The notes beneath the pieces are model-generated. The model saw nothing but the letters and a program-made list of their open reading frames with translations, was not told the DNA's origin and ran no database searches. 64,000 nt of DNA. It comes from Methylocaldum marinum. Lineage in GTDB: Bacteria > Pseudomonadota > Gammaproteobacteria > Methylococcales > Methylococcaceae. The stretch is taken from positions 5,097,501 through 5,161,500 of the forward strand of contig NZ_AP017928.1 in assembly GCF_003584645.1 (NCBI RefSeq), read 5' to 3'. This document shows, one piece after another, positions 54,305-64,000 of this stretch; position 1 is the stretch's first letter, and every line of letters starts with the position of its first letter. Made by a program: the position numbers and the translations under genes.

Positions 54305-55960
54305 CTATGCGGTCGATACCCGCGCATACTCCCGCCGGACTGCGAAATCATCGGCATCCGCATCGGGAGCGCTTTCGGCCGATCCGACCTGTGGCAATGA
54401 AATTGCAAATGTCGTTCCAGCTTCGTCGCTGCTGTCCACGGAAATCTGCCCGCCGTGCGCGGCCACGATGGCTTTGGCGACGGGCAGCCCGAGCCCGCTG
54501 CCGTCGTCGCTGGAGCGGCGGGCGTTGGTGCTGCGGTAGTAGCGGTCGAAAATCATCTCCATATCCTGAGCCGGGATGCCGATGCCGCGATCGTTGACAC
54601 GCAAGACGGCGTCCGCGCCGTCGGCTTCCAAACAAATGGCGATCCGGCTGCCGGCCCTGGAGTAACGGCAGGCATTGTCCCCCAAAATGAAAACCACCTG
54701 GCGTAGCCGCTGTTTGTCGCCGCGCACCCAAACCGGCGCATCCGCGAGGTTCAGCGTCACCTCGATCGCCTTGTCCTGCGCCAGCACGCGGATGTCCTCG
54801 GATGCGTTGACCACCAGTTCGGCCAGGTCCAGTGTCTCCCACTCATATTGCAGATTGGCGGTCTCGGCCCGGGCGAGGAACAACAGATCGTTGACCAGCT
54901 TGCCCAATTGCAGGGACAGCTCGAGGATGCGCTGCAGCGATTCCTTATATTCCTCGGCATCCTTGTTTCGCCCCCGCAGCGTCACTTCCGCCTCGCCGCG
55001 GATCACGGTGATCGGCGTGCGCAGCTCGTGGCTGATATCGGCGAAGAATTGCCGCCGCGCATGGTCCAGGCGTTGCAGCTCGCCATTGAGGTGGTTCAGT
55101 TCCAGCGTTCGTTCGGCGACCTTGTGCTCCAGCGCGGTCTGCGCCTCGCCGATCTTGCGCCGCTGGGCTTCCAGTTCCTGCGCCATTTGATTGAAGTGAT
55201 TGGCGAGATAGCCGAATTCGTCGCGGCTGTCGATGGCGATGCGGTAAGGCAGATTGCCCGCGGCGATTTCGTCGGTACCGCGCATCAAGGCCTCGATCGG
55301 CTTGCGGATGCTTCTGAACAGCATGGCGCCCGCGGCAATGCTGAAGATGACGGAGACCAGCGCCGTGCTAACGGCAATCCAGCTGGAAAGGCCGACCAGG
55401 CCCATCATTCGCTCCCTCGCCACTAGCGCCCGCTCCCGCTCGCGGTTGATCGCGCCGTCGATCAGCGGATCGAATTTGCGGTCGATGTCTTCTTCCAGAA
55501 CTTCGGACAGCAGAACCAATGCGGCTTCGCGCCGGCCTTCCTGGCGCAGGCGGTCGACCTGGTCGAACCGGTGCATGCCGGCTTCGAGCGAGGCGCTCAG
55601 GCGGGCGATGCTGTCCAGTTCGCTCTGGCCGGATTGCCAGGCTTCGATATCGTCGGTTGCGGCCGAGTCGGTTGCCGCGGCCTTTTTCAGGCGCTCGACC
55701 GCATCATGCAGACGCTGGCGGGACATTTCCACGTCGGCCGCGGTGCCTTGCTGGTCGACCAGCAGCAAATCCATGCGCTGCTTGAAGTAGCGATAGGCTT
55801 CCCGATAGAGCTGCTGATAGCGGTCGAAAGCCTCGTAAGCCGCCTGGCTGCGGGACGAATACTGAGCGATTTTGTGAGACCCCCAATACAGCGTAAAGCC
55901 GAGCACGAAGACAAAACACAGTGAGATGGCGACAACCAGCGCCAATCGGATACGCAGCAT
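54305..55960 (-). CDS. Membrane sensor histidine kinase with HAMP domain
   Basis: The 551-residue kinase has membrane helices at about 5-27 and 187-214. The helical periplasmic sensor between them resembles a four-helix bundle. A HAMP domain is at about 215-268, HisKA has H311 in DISHELRTP, and an HATPase domain follows with DNACRY, DRGIGIPA and GSGLGLPVAKAI. It is the partner of the response regulator downstream and upstream of nothing else on that strand for 300 bases. The signal is unknown. Confidence 0.93.
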   Translation of the reverse strand: MLRIRLALVVAISLCFVFVLGFTLYWGSHKIAQYSSRSQAAYEAFDRYQQLYREAYRYFKQRMDLLLVDQQGTAADVEMSRQRLHDAVERLKKAAATDSAATDDIEAWQSGQSELDSIARLSASLEAGMHRFDQVDRLRQEGRREAALVLLSEVLEEDIDRKFDPLIDGAINRERERALVARERMMGLVGLSSWIAVSTALVSVIFSIAAGAMLFRSIRKPIEALMRGTDEIAAGNLPYRIAIDSRDEFGYLANHFNQMAQELEAQRRKIGEAQTALEHKVAERTLELNHLNGELQRLDHARRQFFADISHELRTPITVIRGEAEVTLRGRNKDAEEYKESLQRILELSLQLGKLVNDLLFLARAETANLQYEWETLDLAELVVNASEDIRVLAQDKAIEVTLNLADAPVWVRGDKQRLRQVVFILGDNACRYSRAGSRIAICLEADGADAVLRVNDRGIGIPAQDMEMIFDRYYRSTNARRSSDDGSGLGLPVAKAIVAAHGGQISVDSSDEAGTTFAISLPQVGSAESAPDADADDFAVRREYARVSTA

Positions 55961-56277
55961 GAGCTATTCCGCCGGAACAGCGAGGCAGCACGTGCCCCGC
56001 ACAGTGTTGCAATCGAATCCGGATTCCGTTTCGCCCGTTTTGGTCGAACAGCGAGCGAAGACGGCCGTTTTATTTGTCGGGGGATAGTAATACGAAAAAC
56101 GGCGAATGCCGAATCCGGGCGCGGGTGCCGGCTCGGCAACGCCGGCCCGTTTCTTGGAAACGGCATGGGCGGGAGGCGGGTTTTAGAGCATTTTTCATTT
56201 CTTTTGAATAGAACTTTACTTTACGCGCAGTACACGCGGAGCGAAGTGGCCATGGAGCCGCCGGCCGGGAAGACGCC
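55961..56277. other. Gap between the kinase and fecR2
   Basis: The 317 bases hold no recognisable gene. This is the likely promoter region for the kinase-regulator pair; no clear promoter is visible. Confidence 0.35.
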
Positions 56278-57357
56278 TTAGCGCGTGTAGATAAACACCC
56301 AGCGTTGGGCGACACTCCGGCTGGCGACCGGCAGGCTTTCTACGAGGCTCTGCAGCGCCAGGTCCGGGGTGCGGATGTCGATGTTGCCGGTGACGCGCTG
56401 CCGGGCCGCGTCCGCGTCGAGGATGGTGATCCGGCCGGGCCGATAGCGGTTCAGTTCGCGAACGACCTCGGCCAGGGGGAGATCCTCGAATACCAGCTGG
56501 CGATGGCGCCAGGCGCCTTGCCGACGGAGATCGGCGGGCTGCGGGAGGTCGAGTGAGGTTTCGGTGAAGCGGACCTGCCGGCCTTGTCCCAGGCGGGACA
56601 GCGTCGTGCCGTTCTGGGCTGTGACCGAAACCGAGTGTTCGTATACGGTCACCTCCGCGGAACCGTCTCCGGCGCGCACGCTGAAGGCCGTCCCCAGTGC
56701 ACGGACGGTTCCGAAGTCGGTGGCCACCTCGAAGGGGCGTCGGGCACCGGCGGCGACCTGGAAATAGGCCTCGCCCCGGTGCAGGACCAGCCGGCGCGCT
56801 TCCGATGCGAAGTCCAGCGAAACTGCGGTGTCGGTATTAAGCTGTACGGTCGAGCCGTCTGAGAGCGTCACATTCCGCTGTTCGCCGACCCGGGTATAGT
56901 GATCCGCATAGAAGGCCGGATCGTTTTGAACCCACAAGCTCAGGGCCAGGAACAGGGAGGCTGCGAGCGCGATACCGAGCCGTCGGCGTGCGGGAGAGCG
57001 CCAGATCGTCGATCGATCCCGGCGGCCGGGGGAGTCGACCGTGGCCGCTCGGGTATCGGCAGGCGGGGAGTCTTCATGAAGGCGGGGAACCACGGCACTG
57101 CTTGCGGCGGTATCCGCGGAAGCGGATTCGCCCATGGCGAGAATGTCGGCAATGTCTTCGACGGGCAGGCGGTCGAGTCCGGACCAGAACGCTTGTGTCT
57201 TTTCCCAGGCGGCCCGGTGCGCGGGATTTTCATGCAGCCAGAGCCTGAACGCGCGCAAGCATTCTTCGGAGACCTGCTTCGATTCCAGGATGGCTAGCCA
57301 CTCGAGTGCCTGTTCGGAGGGGGCTGTAGACTGTCCGGAGGCTTCAGGGTTTTGCAT
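56278..57357 (-). CDS. FecR-type anti-sigma / signal transducer 2
   Basis: The 359-residue protein has the DUF4880 start with LEWLAILESKQV...FRLWLHENPAHRAAWEKTQAFW. One membrane helix is at about 128-144. The FecR domain has NVTLSDGSTVQLNTDTAVSL, EVATDFGTVRALGTAFSV and an STN-like C-terminus ending VAQRWVFIYTR. It follows the FecI2 gene after 420 bases, an unusually large gap. It should pass signals from the TonB receptor at the window end to FecI2. Confidence 0.9.
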   Translation of the reverse strand: MQNPEASGQSTAPSEQALEWLAILESKQVSEECLRAFRLWLHENPAHRAAWEKTQAFWSGLDRLPVEDIADILAMGESASADTAASSAVVPRLHEDSPPADTRAATVDSPGRRDRSTIWRSPARRRLGIALAASLFLALSLWVQNDPAFYADHYTRVGEQRNVTLSDGSTVQLNTDTAVSLDFASEARRLVLHRGEAYFQVAAGARRPFEVATDFGTVRALGTAFSVRAGDGSAEVTVYEHSVSVTAQNGTTLSRLGQGRQVRFTETSLDLPQPADLRRQGAWRHRQLVFEDLPLAEVVRELNRYRPGRITILDADAARQRVTGNIDIRTPDLALQSLVESLPVASRSVAQRWVFIYTR

Positions 57358-57387
57358 AACCGTAGGGAGAGTTGGGGCATTCTATCA

Positions 57388-57400
57388 AATAAGACGAATC
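57388..57400 (-). promoter_or_regulatory. Possible ECF sigma-factor site before fecR2
   Basis: On the minus strand this reads gattcgtcttatt, 31 bases upstream of fecR2. The same 13 bases occur at 62802-62814, upstream of the ABC exporter. cgtc is the typical core of an ECF -10 element. No clear -35 was found at the usual distance, so this is tentative. Confidence 0.35.
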
Positions 57401-57414
57401 GACCGACTTCCGGC

Positions 57415-57512
57415 ATCCATTATCCGGGAAACGACCGTTGATCACTGAGATGGTGTCGAAACGCCGCACGGATTCCGGCCCGGTGTCCCTTTTACCGATT
57501 TCAACGCTTGGG
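57415..57512. repeat. Repeat family II, copy 2
   Basis: It shares with 37793-37885 the blocks ccgggaaacg/ccagggaaacgg, gttga, gatgg, gaaacgccgca, ggattccggcc and ttcaacg in the same order. It lies in the gap between fecR2 and fecI2. Confidence 0.55.
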
Positions 57513-57777
57513 TGAAGCGGCTACGTACGCGATTGCACGGCGGGCCGGCTTTTTGGTGGCGTTGCTCCGTTCAAGTACATTCGGGAAAGTCCTACGGCAT
57601 ACGAACCGCTCATCGAGTGGACTTGCCCGGGCTTCGATTAGATTGGTCGAAATACGCCGGGCGACGTGAAGTCATGCGCCCATGGTTTCGGAAAATCTAT
57701 GTCGGTCGACAATCCATTGCCGACGAACCCGTGGCTCGACAGCACCGTTCGGAATGGAGTACCGTGGGAATTCAGGC
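57513..57777. other. Rest of the fecI2-fecR2 gap
   Basis: Nothing recognisable is seen. Short frames on the plus strand are not protein-like. Confidence 0.35.
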
Positions 57778-58299
57778 TTATTCCTCTTTTTCCTCTTTCC
57801 CGTAAACCTGGCGTTTGCAATGTGCGCGTGCCTTGATCATCTGCTTGACGACTGTACTTTCGGAGATCTGGAGCCGGGCCGCGATTTCGGCGTAGCTGAG
57901 GTGGCGGAATTTATGCAGGATAAAGACTTCCCGGCACCGGGGCGGCAATTCCCTCAGCGCCTGTTTGAGCAGGTCGATCTGCTGACGGGAAAAAACCATG
58001 GCTTCCATGTCCGGTGCCGGATCGTGAACTTCGAGCGCGTCGTCTTCCAACGCCGCGAAATCGAACCGGCGTTGCCGGTGGCGGAGGTGGTCTACGATCA
58101 GGTTGGCGGAAATTCGGTAGAGGTACCCTAGCGGGTTTTCAATGGGGCGTTCCGGAACCGCCTCCGCCATGCGCAAAAAAGCGTTCTGGACCAGGTCCTC
58201 GGCGTCCTGGACGTCCATGCGTCGGTTGACAAAGCCGAGCAGGCTATCGGCATTGTCCCGATAGAGCTGTTCCAGGATAGTGTGTTGTCGACGAGTCAT
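57778..58299 (-). CDS. FecI-type ECF sigma factor 2
   Basis: The 173-residue sigma factor has region 2 with RRMDVQDAEDLVQNAFLRMAE and region 4 with LPPRCREVFILHKFRHLSYAEIAARLQISESTVVKQMIKA. It is most like FecI of the iron-uptake group. I took the ATG giving MTRRQHTILEQLY; the frame is open for 150 more codons upstream but that part is not sigma-like. The tail is very acidic and lysine-rich (GKEEKEE). Confidence 0.92.
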   Translation of the reverse strand: MTRRQHTILEQLYRDNADSLLGFVNRRMDVQDAEDLVQNAFLRMAEAVPERPIENPLGYLYRISANLIVDHLRHRQRRFDFAALEDDALEVHDPAPDMEAMVFSRQQIDLLKQALRELPPRCREVFILHKFRHLSYAEIAARLQISESTVVKQMIKARAHCKRQVYGKEEKEE

Positions 58300-58913
58300 C
58301 TCGAAGATTTCGAAGGGAAGGACGCTGCAGAATCCGTGAGTGCGATCGAAAGATAAGAGAGGCAGCATCCGTGCCACGCGGTTTACGCGCCTCGTTCGTC
58401 CCGTATCGGGGAGCTTTCGGCGTGTGGGGGAATTGGATTTGCGTTTGTTCGGAGGCCGTAAACCGATGAAATGGCGCAAAAGCCGGCGCCGGATCTGCCT
58501 TTTGGTTCGGGATGGTACCCGGCTTCGTTTGCGGTATTTCACACGGTAGTGAGGCATATTGCTCACCACCGAACGACTCCGAATGGATGAATCGTCAAGG
58601 CGGTAATCCCGGTTTCCGTGGATTCTTACCCGCAGGATAATTTTTTCGTCCAGGGGGTGGGGAAATGCGTTCCTCAAACGTCTTATACGATAGAAGGGCA
58701 GGCGAATGTGCCGCGACCGCAAGGTAGGGTGATCGAATTCCCCCTTGACCGGCACCCAAAGGACGCTCCGATCAGCTTTCAGTCGGAGCAGAAGATTTTC
58801 GTGAACATTCGGACGAAAAGGCCTTCACCTGCCTTTCTTCCAATCGCAAACGGTGTCTCCGGGAAGAAAACGCCCGCGGTTCAATGGCGTTCCGGCGGAA
58901 ACGCGTTTCCGGT
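58300..58913. other. Gap upstream of fecI2
   Basis: The 614 bases between fecI2 and the ABC exporter genes have no supported gene. On the plus strand cgtcttat occurs near 58679, a partial match to the 13-base site described before fecR2, but it points away from fecI2. The region probably holds the fecI2 promoter. Confidence 0.35.
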
Positions 58914-60344
58914 TTACGGTCCGACGACCCGGTAGCGCCGGACCGCGATCGACGCCAGCCATCCCATGAGCAGCGCGGGAACGGCCAGTCCGAGCAGATC
59001 CGTCCCGACCCGTCCCGCGAGATCGCCGGCGGACTCCTCCCGGTATTCGAAGCGGGGAATCTCGTCGAACGCATCGAAAGCGAAATCCCCGCGGATCAGC
59101 TTGGGATTGAAGAAATCCCGCAGTTCGGCGTGGTAGGCATCGATCTGGGCGAGAAATTGGCGGTGCCGGGCCAGGCCGGTACCGGTCAGCTCCAGAAATG
59201 CACTCTGCGTCAGCAGAGCCGGCGAGAAAAACTTGAGGCGCTCGGCGAGATCCTGCTGGTGCTGCAGCGCATCGGTGAATTCGGCGACCGCCGCCTGCAT
59301 GCGCCGATCCAGTTCGAGCTGGCCCAGAACCCATTTCGATTCGTCTTCCGTGCTTTCCGCGCCCGGCCGCAGCTCCGGGTGGTCTGCGAAAAAGCCCTCG
59401 GCGATCTCGTCCTTGGCTTTGCGGATGTCGTCGGTCGCATCCCGCAGATGCTCGATATAGCCCATTCGATTCGGCATCGGGTATGCCGCGGCGAGGAACA
59501 CGTTCACGCCGGCCGGCAGGAGAATCACCGCCGTCAGCCACGAGGCGGCGAGGACCACGGCATTGGTGGCGGAGCGCCAGCCGAGGCTGACGACGAGCAT
59601 CGCCAGCGCGAACCAGAATCCGCAATAGGCGAACACGATCCCGAACCAGCCGACGAGGCGCCAGCCGACTCCGGGCTGGCGCGGGTCGATGCCCGCCACC
59701 GCCACGGAGACGAGCAGCAGACCCGCCGTCAGGACCAGAAGAAACGCCAGACGAAAGCCGATCTTGAAGGACAGGAGACGCCGCAGGGAAACCGGCTGGG
59801 CCGCGAGCAGGCCGAGAATGCCGGCTTCCTTCTCGGAGGCCAGCAGGTCGTGGCTGAGCGCCAGAATGAACAGGGGCAGCAGATAGACGATCACGAAGGC
59901 GGAGTCGAACGGCCCCAGCAGCAGCTTGCGCGGATTCACGGTTTCATGGGTGTCGGCGAAACCGGCCTTGGCGTTGATGTTCAGCTTCACCAAATACGGG
60001 TAGAGATCGCTCTGTCCCACCGCGAGCGGTGCCAGGGGAGCCGGCGGTTTGACCGCGTAGCGTACCAGGTGCGCCCAGGTGAAGCCGCGTACGTCGACCG
60101 GGCTGTTCCAGTAAGAAACCTGCTCCTCGCCCTTGCGGACGCGCTCGGCCTGGCGTTTCGACGCCACGATGGCTTCGCTTTCCTCGGCGCGGGCGGAGGC
60201 GATGGCCCGTTCCTGGAAACGTGCCCAGGACACGCCGTTGTAAAGCCCGTAGGCGATCAGCCCGGCCAGCACCGCCGCCAGTCCGAAAACCAGCCGGTCC
60301 GCCGCCATAAGTTTCAGTTCATGCTTCCACTGGACGATCCACAT
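58914..60344 (-). CDS. ABC-2 exporter permease, DUF3526 type (second)
   Basis: The 476-residue protein has an N-terminal membrane helix (about 17-36). A long periplasmic-side loop follows, then a membrane bundle with FVIVYLLPLFILALSHDLLASEKEAGILGLLAAQPVSL, the ABC-2 permease core, and a last helix near the end. The large extra loops fit the DUF3526 group. It starts 26 bases inside the end of the first permease, behind aaggaag. The transported compound is unknown. Confidence 0.85.
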   Translation of the reverse strand: MWIVQWKHELKLMAADRLVFGLAAVLAGLIAYGLYNGVSWARFQERAIASARAEESEAIVASKRQAERVRKGEEQVSYWNSPVDVRGFTWAHLVRYAVKPPAPLAPLAVGQSDLYPYLVKLNINAKAGFADTHETVNPRKLLLGPFDSAFVIVYLLPLFILALSHDLLASEKEAGILGLLAAQPVSLRRLLSFKIGFRLAFLLVLTAGLLLVSVAVAGIDPRQPGVGWRLVGWFGIVFAYCGFWFALAMLVVSLGWRSATNAVVLAASWLTAVILLPAGVNVFLAAAYPMPNRMGYIEHLRDATDDIRKAKDEIAEGFFADHPELRPGAESTEDESKWVLGQLELDRRMQAAVAEFTDALQHQQDLAERLKFFSPALLTQSAFLELTGTGLARHRQFLAQIDAYHAELRDFFNPKLIRGDFAFDAFDEIPRFEYREESAGDLAGRVGTDLLGLAVPALLMGWLASIAVRRYRVVGP

Positions 60345-61766
60345 CGGACTCTTCCTTTTTCCATACGAAATCGGTTATCGAAGGCGCAAGCCGGCGGACG
60401 ATGCGGGCTCCCCAGACGGCGCAGCCGACCGACCAAGCCAGCAGCAAGAACGCGGCGGTCCGATAGCGGCCGGCCAGATCGCGGAATGGAGACGGTTCGT
60501 AGCGGAACTCGGGTATCCGCCCCCAGAGCTCCGGGCCGGCCTGGTATTCGCCCCAGTCCTTTTCGAGATGCCGGCTCAAATCTTCATTGAGGATCCACTG
60601 TATGCGGCGTCGGTGGTCTTCGGCGGCGCGCACGAAATCGCGGTGGTGCTCGAAGTCGGTACCGGCCAGCGCCATGGACAGGGTTTGCAGGGCGAGCAGG
60701 GGAGAAATCAGGGCGCCCCATTGATACACTTCGTCCTGCCGCCGAATCTGATCGAAGATCCGGCCGAAATGGCGGTCGAACACCTCGTTGCTCCCTTCTT
60801 CGTTCCGCTGGATCAGGATTCCGCGCCAGTTCACCGGCAAATCCTCGACCTGGTCGACCCCGTGGCGCCGCATCAAGTCGGCCTTGATCGTTTGTTCGCT
60901 CAGATGTCCGGCTTTCAGATCCGCCCTGAGCGCCGCCCTCCATTCGTTCGCGGCGGGCAGCGGGTAAAGTGATTCGGCGATACTCGCCACGGCGCGGGGC
61001 GCCAAAATGCACGAGAAGGCCCACAGGCTCAGGAGGATGGCGAGGGACGTGCGGGCCGATTCGGTTCGGGCCGACACCGCCAGGGTGAGGCCGGCGAATA
61101 TGGCGAGATACAGGAAGTAGACCGCCGCGTACGGCAGCGCACGGCTCCAAAGGAAGGGCAGGCCGTCGTCTCCGGCGAAGGCCGACACGATTCCGGCGGG
61201 CGTCAGAACGACCAGCGCCGCGGCCAGCAACAGAGCGGCCTTGCCCAGAACCCAGCCGCGCAAGTCGGCACCCTGACTCAATACCTGGCGCAGCGTTCCT
61301 TGCTCGCGTTCGCCGGCGACAGCGTTGAAACCGAGCAGGATGATCAGCAGCGGCCCGAAAAGCTGCAAGGCCATGGCCGCCGTCAGCGGCGCGAAACGCT
61401 GCACGGCGGTGGTGTCCTGGGCCGGGCGGTAGACCGATTCGTTCTGGCGGTGGGCTTCCAGCCACACGCTCTGTCCGACGAAATCGACGATGCCGGGGTC
61501 CAGTGTCGCCAGCGCGCTCAGCGGGCGGAATACATAGACGCCGTAATGGGCCGCGTTGTGCGGGTTGTTTTCGCCCTGGCCCAGCCAGCGCGCGCGTTCC
61601 GCTTGCGTCGCCGCGAGCCGCTGCCGCTCCAGGTCCCGGCCGTGCTGCCAGCCGGCCGCGCCGGCGGCGGCGACCAGGGCGAACACGATCAGTATGCAAG
61701 CCAGGAGACGCCCGTCGCGTCGGACTTCCTTGAATTCTTTCACCAGGGTCGCACGGAACGCGGTGT

Positions 61767-61770
<4 letters not shown>
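60319..61770 (-). CDS. ABC-2 exporter permease, DUF3526 type (first)
   Basis: The 483-residue permease begins MNTAFRATLVKEFKEVRRDGR and has a first helix at about 24-42. The core has LQLFGPLLIILLGFNAVAGEREQGTLRQVLSQGA and four further helices, then a large C-terminal loop with one last helix. It is a paralogue of the following permease in layout. The ATG overlaps the stop of the ATPase gene (atga). The reading frame is open for 260 more codons upstream, but that is the ATPase gene read in the wrong frame. Confidence 0.85.
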
Positions 61771-62465
<695 letters not shown>

Positions 62466-63111
62466 TGGAAGGCTCCCTTTCTTTGCGGCGAAAGAGCCGA
62501 TTCGCAACCCGAATACGGCAAAACATCGATGTTGTGGGCGAGGGGGCGACGACGCTAGGCAACGATGCTAAGTCAACTCCGGCCTCGTCGTTTCGGCAAG
62601 AAACGCCGAAACCCGAAAGCCAAGGTTGGCATTGGCCGGGACCACATCACTGTGCGCTTGGCTGTCGGCAGTTCTGACAAGCAATCCGTCGCTTCAAACG
62701 CGACCCTTGCTGCCGACATGACGGTTTGACTTAGGGACCGGGCGTAGGGGGTAATCCGTTGACAGCCACCCGGTTCCGACGTTTCGCCGCTCCCTCACTG
62801 TAATAAGACGAATCACGGAGGCGTTCCCCCCATGGTCGGATGAAAATTTTTTTCCGGACCGGCGTAGTTGTTTCGAGCGGGGATGAAAAAATGCGTGCAC
62901 TATTGCCGCTGAGCCGGGAGAAGCGACGGGACTGGCGCTCGTCCGCAAGATAGGGCTGAACCGGGAACCCGGGTTGCCGAACGCGGCCGGAATCCTTGCC
63001 GGATCCGGGACGGTAACCCGGATGAAACGAGTGAAAGCCGGCAATGCGGCGATTTCGATTTTTCCGGATTTCGTTACACGCCATCCGGACTCGGTTGGCC
63101 TGGACGGCGCC
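62466..63111. other. Gap between TonB receptor 2 and the ABC exporter
   Basis: The 646 bases hold no recognisable gene; three short minus-strand frames lack protein-like pattern. The stretch contains the 13-base sequence shared with the fecR2 upstream region (see separate entry). It separates the receptor from the ABC genes. Confidence 0.4.
62802..62814 (-). promoter_or_regulatory. Possible ECF sigma-factor site before the ABC exporter
   Basis: The minus strand reads gattcgtcttatt, identical over 13 bases to 57388-57400. It lies about 340 bases upstream of the ABC ATPase gene. A ggaac occurs 12 bases before the cgtc core, shorter than the usual ECF spacing. The identity is certain; the function is a guess. 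Confidence 0.3.
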
Positions 63112-64000
63112 TCAGTACTCCAGGCGCACCAAACCCATGAAGGTTAACGGTTCGCCCGGGAAATTGTTGTTGGCGGTCGCGCCGAACAACTGCGCGTCAC
63201 CATTGAAGAAATAACGTTTGTCGAGAATGTTGTTCACATTGAACTGCGTGGTGAGCCTGGTCGCGCCGATATTGAAGGTATAAGCGGCGTAGGCGTCCCA
63301 TCGCACATATCCCGGCAGGGTCACGGTATTGCCGGTATCGGCCTGGCGAGCGGAAGCCAAATACACGCCCGTGCCCAGACTGAGTCCCCGCAGTTCGTTC
63401 TGCTGAAAGGTGTATTTGCCCCAAAAGCTTGCTGCATGCTCGGGCACGTTGGGGAGGCGGTTGCCTTCGTTGCCGTCGTTGTTCTCGGTGATGCGGGCAT
63501 CGGTGTAGGCGTAGGTCGCTATCAGGCTCAGGCCATCGTAAACCTCGCCCGCGATGTCCAGTTCGATGCCCTGGCTCCGAGCCTTCCCGATGGTAGAGAG
63601 AATGGGTACGTCCACGGCCTTTCGGGTCAGAATGTTCTCCTTCGTCAAATGGTAATAAGCCAAGTTCGACACCAGTTTTCCACCGAACCACTCGGTCTTG
63701 ATCCCGGCCTCGTAATTCGTCGCGGTTTCGGGATCCAGCGGCTTATTGTTTTCCGAGCGGCCGTTGTTGAGGCCGAAAGACTCAACGAAGTTTCCGTAAA
63801 TCGACAGCCAGGACCAGGGTTGATATACGATCCCGACGCGGGGACTGAAGAATTCAGTGTTCACGATATTGATGTCACTGTCCTGGATCGGCTGGTTGGA
63901 AAAGGCATTCTTGACCCGGGTCCAGTCATGACGTCCGCCACCGAGAATATGGAGTTTTTCCCATAAGGTGATCTGATCCTGGAAATAAAGGCCGTACCAG
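63112..64000 (-). CDS. TonB-dependent siderophore receptor, C-terminal part (cut by window end)
   Basis: The last ~295 residues of a receptor barrel are present and the frame runs on to the window end. The segment WYGLYFQDQITLWEKLHILGGGRHDW and the end GLVRLEY are nearly the same as in the receptor at 48.5-51 kb, so the two are paralogues. Motifs such as GIVYQPWSWLSIYGN and KGIELDIAG-type strand pairs fit the ferric-siderophore class. Whether it has a signalling domain lies outside the window; the FecI2/FecR2 genes downstream suggest so. Confidence 0.93.
   Translation of the reverse strand, partial: WYGLYFQDQITLWEKLHILGGGRHDWTRVKNAFSNQPIQDSDINIVNTEFFSPRVGIVYQPWSWLSIYGNFVESFGLNNGRSENNKPLDPETATNYEAGIKTEWFGGKLVSNLAYYHLTKENILTRKAVDVPILSTIGKARSQGIELDIAGEVYDGLSLIATYAYTDARITENNDGNEGNRLPNVPEHAASFWGKYTFQQNELRGLSLGTGVYLASARQADTGNTVTLPGYVRWDAYAAYTFNIGATRLTTQFNVNNILDKRYFFNGDAQLFGATANNNFPGEPLTFMGLVRLEY

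Noticed and set aside
58884..60590. 568-codon plus-strand frame opposite the ABC permease
   Set aside because: It is rich in Q, E, R and H without protein-like order, while the minus strand encodes a permease with membrane helices.

Overview
The window comes from a gammaproteobacterial chromosome. The evidence is the gene order yceD-rpmF-plsX-fabH-fabD-fabG-acpP-fabF-pabC-mltG-tmk-holB-pilZ, a PpsA/PpsR pair, PurT, HrpA, YceF and two FecI/FecR/TonB-receptor systems. The content would suit a methanotroph or relative (order Methylococcales), but this is an inference: no methane-oxidation gene is present. The first ~19 kb looks moderately GC-rich; from ~22 kb on it is visibly richer in G and C.

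Layout. 1-600: 3' end of a 23S rRNA, a 5S rRNA and a terminator. 0.9-8.7 kb: HrpA helicase, PurT, a lytic transglycosylase coupled to an HDOD protein, and YceF on the other strand. 8.7-18.9 kb: YceD, ribosomal protein L32 and the fatty-acid synthesis cluster, then a second block pabC-mltG-tmk-holB-pilZ with overlapping stops and starts. 19.3-20.4 kb is over 1 kb with no recognisable gene. 20.4-24.8 kb: a histidine kinase with an ethylene-receptor (ETR1-type) membrane domain, a cold-shock/DUF1294 membrane protein, two small heat-shock proteins behind a near-consensus sigma-32 promoter, and an outer-membrane DUF1207-like protein.

24.8-35.8 kb is one minus-strand cluster: DUF5752 protein, TreT-like glycosyltransferase, TreZ, a 1721-residue MalQ-TreY fusion, a glyoxalase-fold lipoprotein, a 58-residue lipoprotein and an alpha/beta hydrolase. 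The TreY part keeps its catalytic residues. The MalQ part seems to have lost its nucleophile and acid/base, so it is probably a non-catalytic domain. TreY/TreZ make trehalose from glucan ends; TreT joins nucleotide-sugar glucose to glucose.

35.9-46.5 kb: a hybrid PAS kinase, YbbA and TesA facing apart, a HopJ-family protein, a small membrane protein, PpsR and PpsA facing apart, tRNA-Ser(GGA), a membrane-protein gene broken by two frameshifts, and a Tat-exported superoxide dismutase. Two intergenic repeat families lie here.

46.7-64 kb holds two cell-surface signalling systems. The first is a TonB receptor with signalling domain, FecI and FecR. The second is FecR, FecI, a three-gene ABC exporter and the C-terminal part of another TonB receptor cut by the window end. 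Between them sit a Calx-beta autotransporter-like protein and an OmpR-type two-component system. A 13-bp sequence repeated in the second system may be a sigma-factor site.

The strongest leads are the ethylene-receptor-like kinase, the degenerate MalQ domain fused to TreY, and the lipoprotein genes travelling with the trehalose genes.
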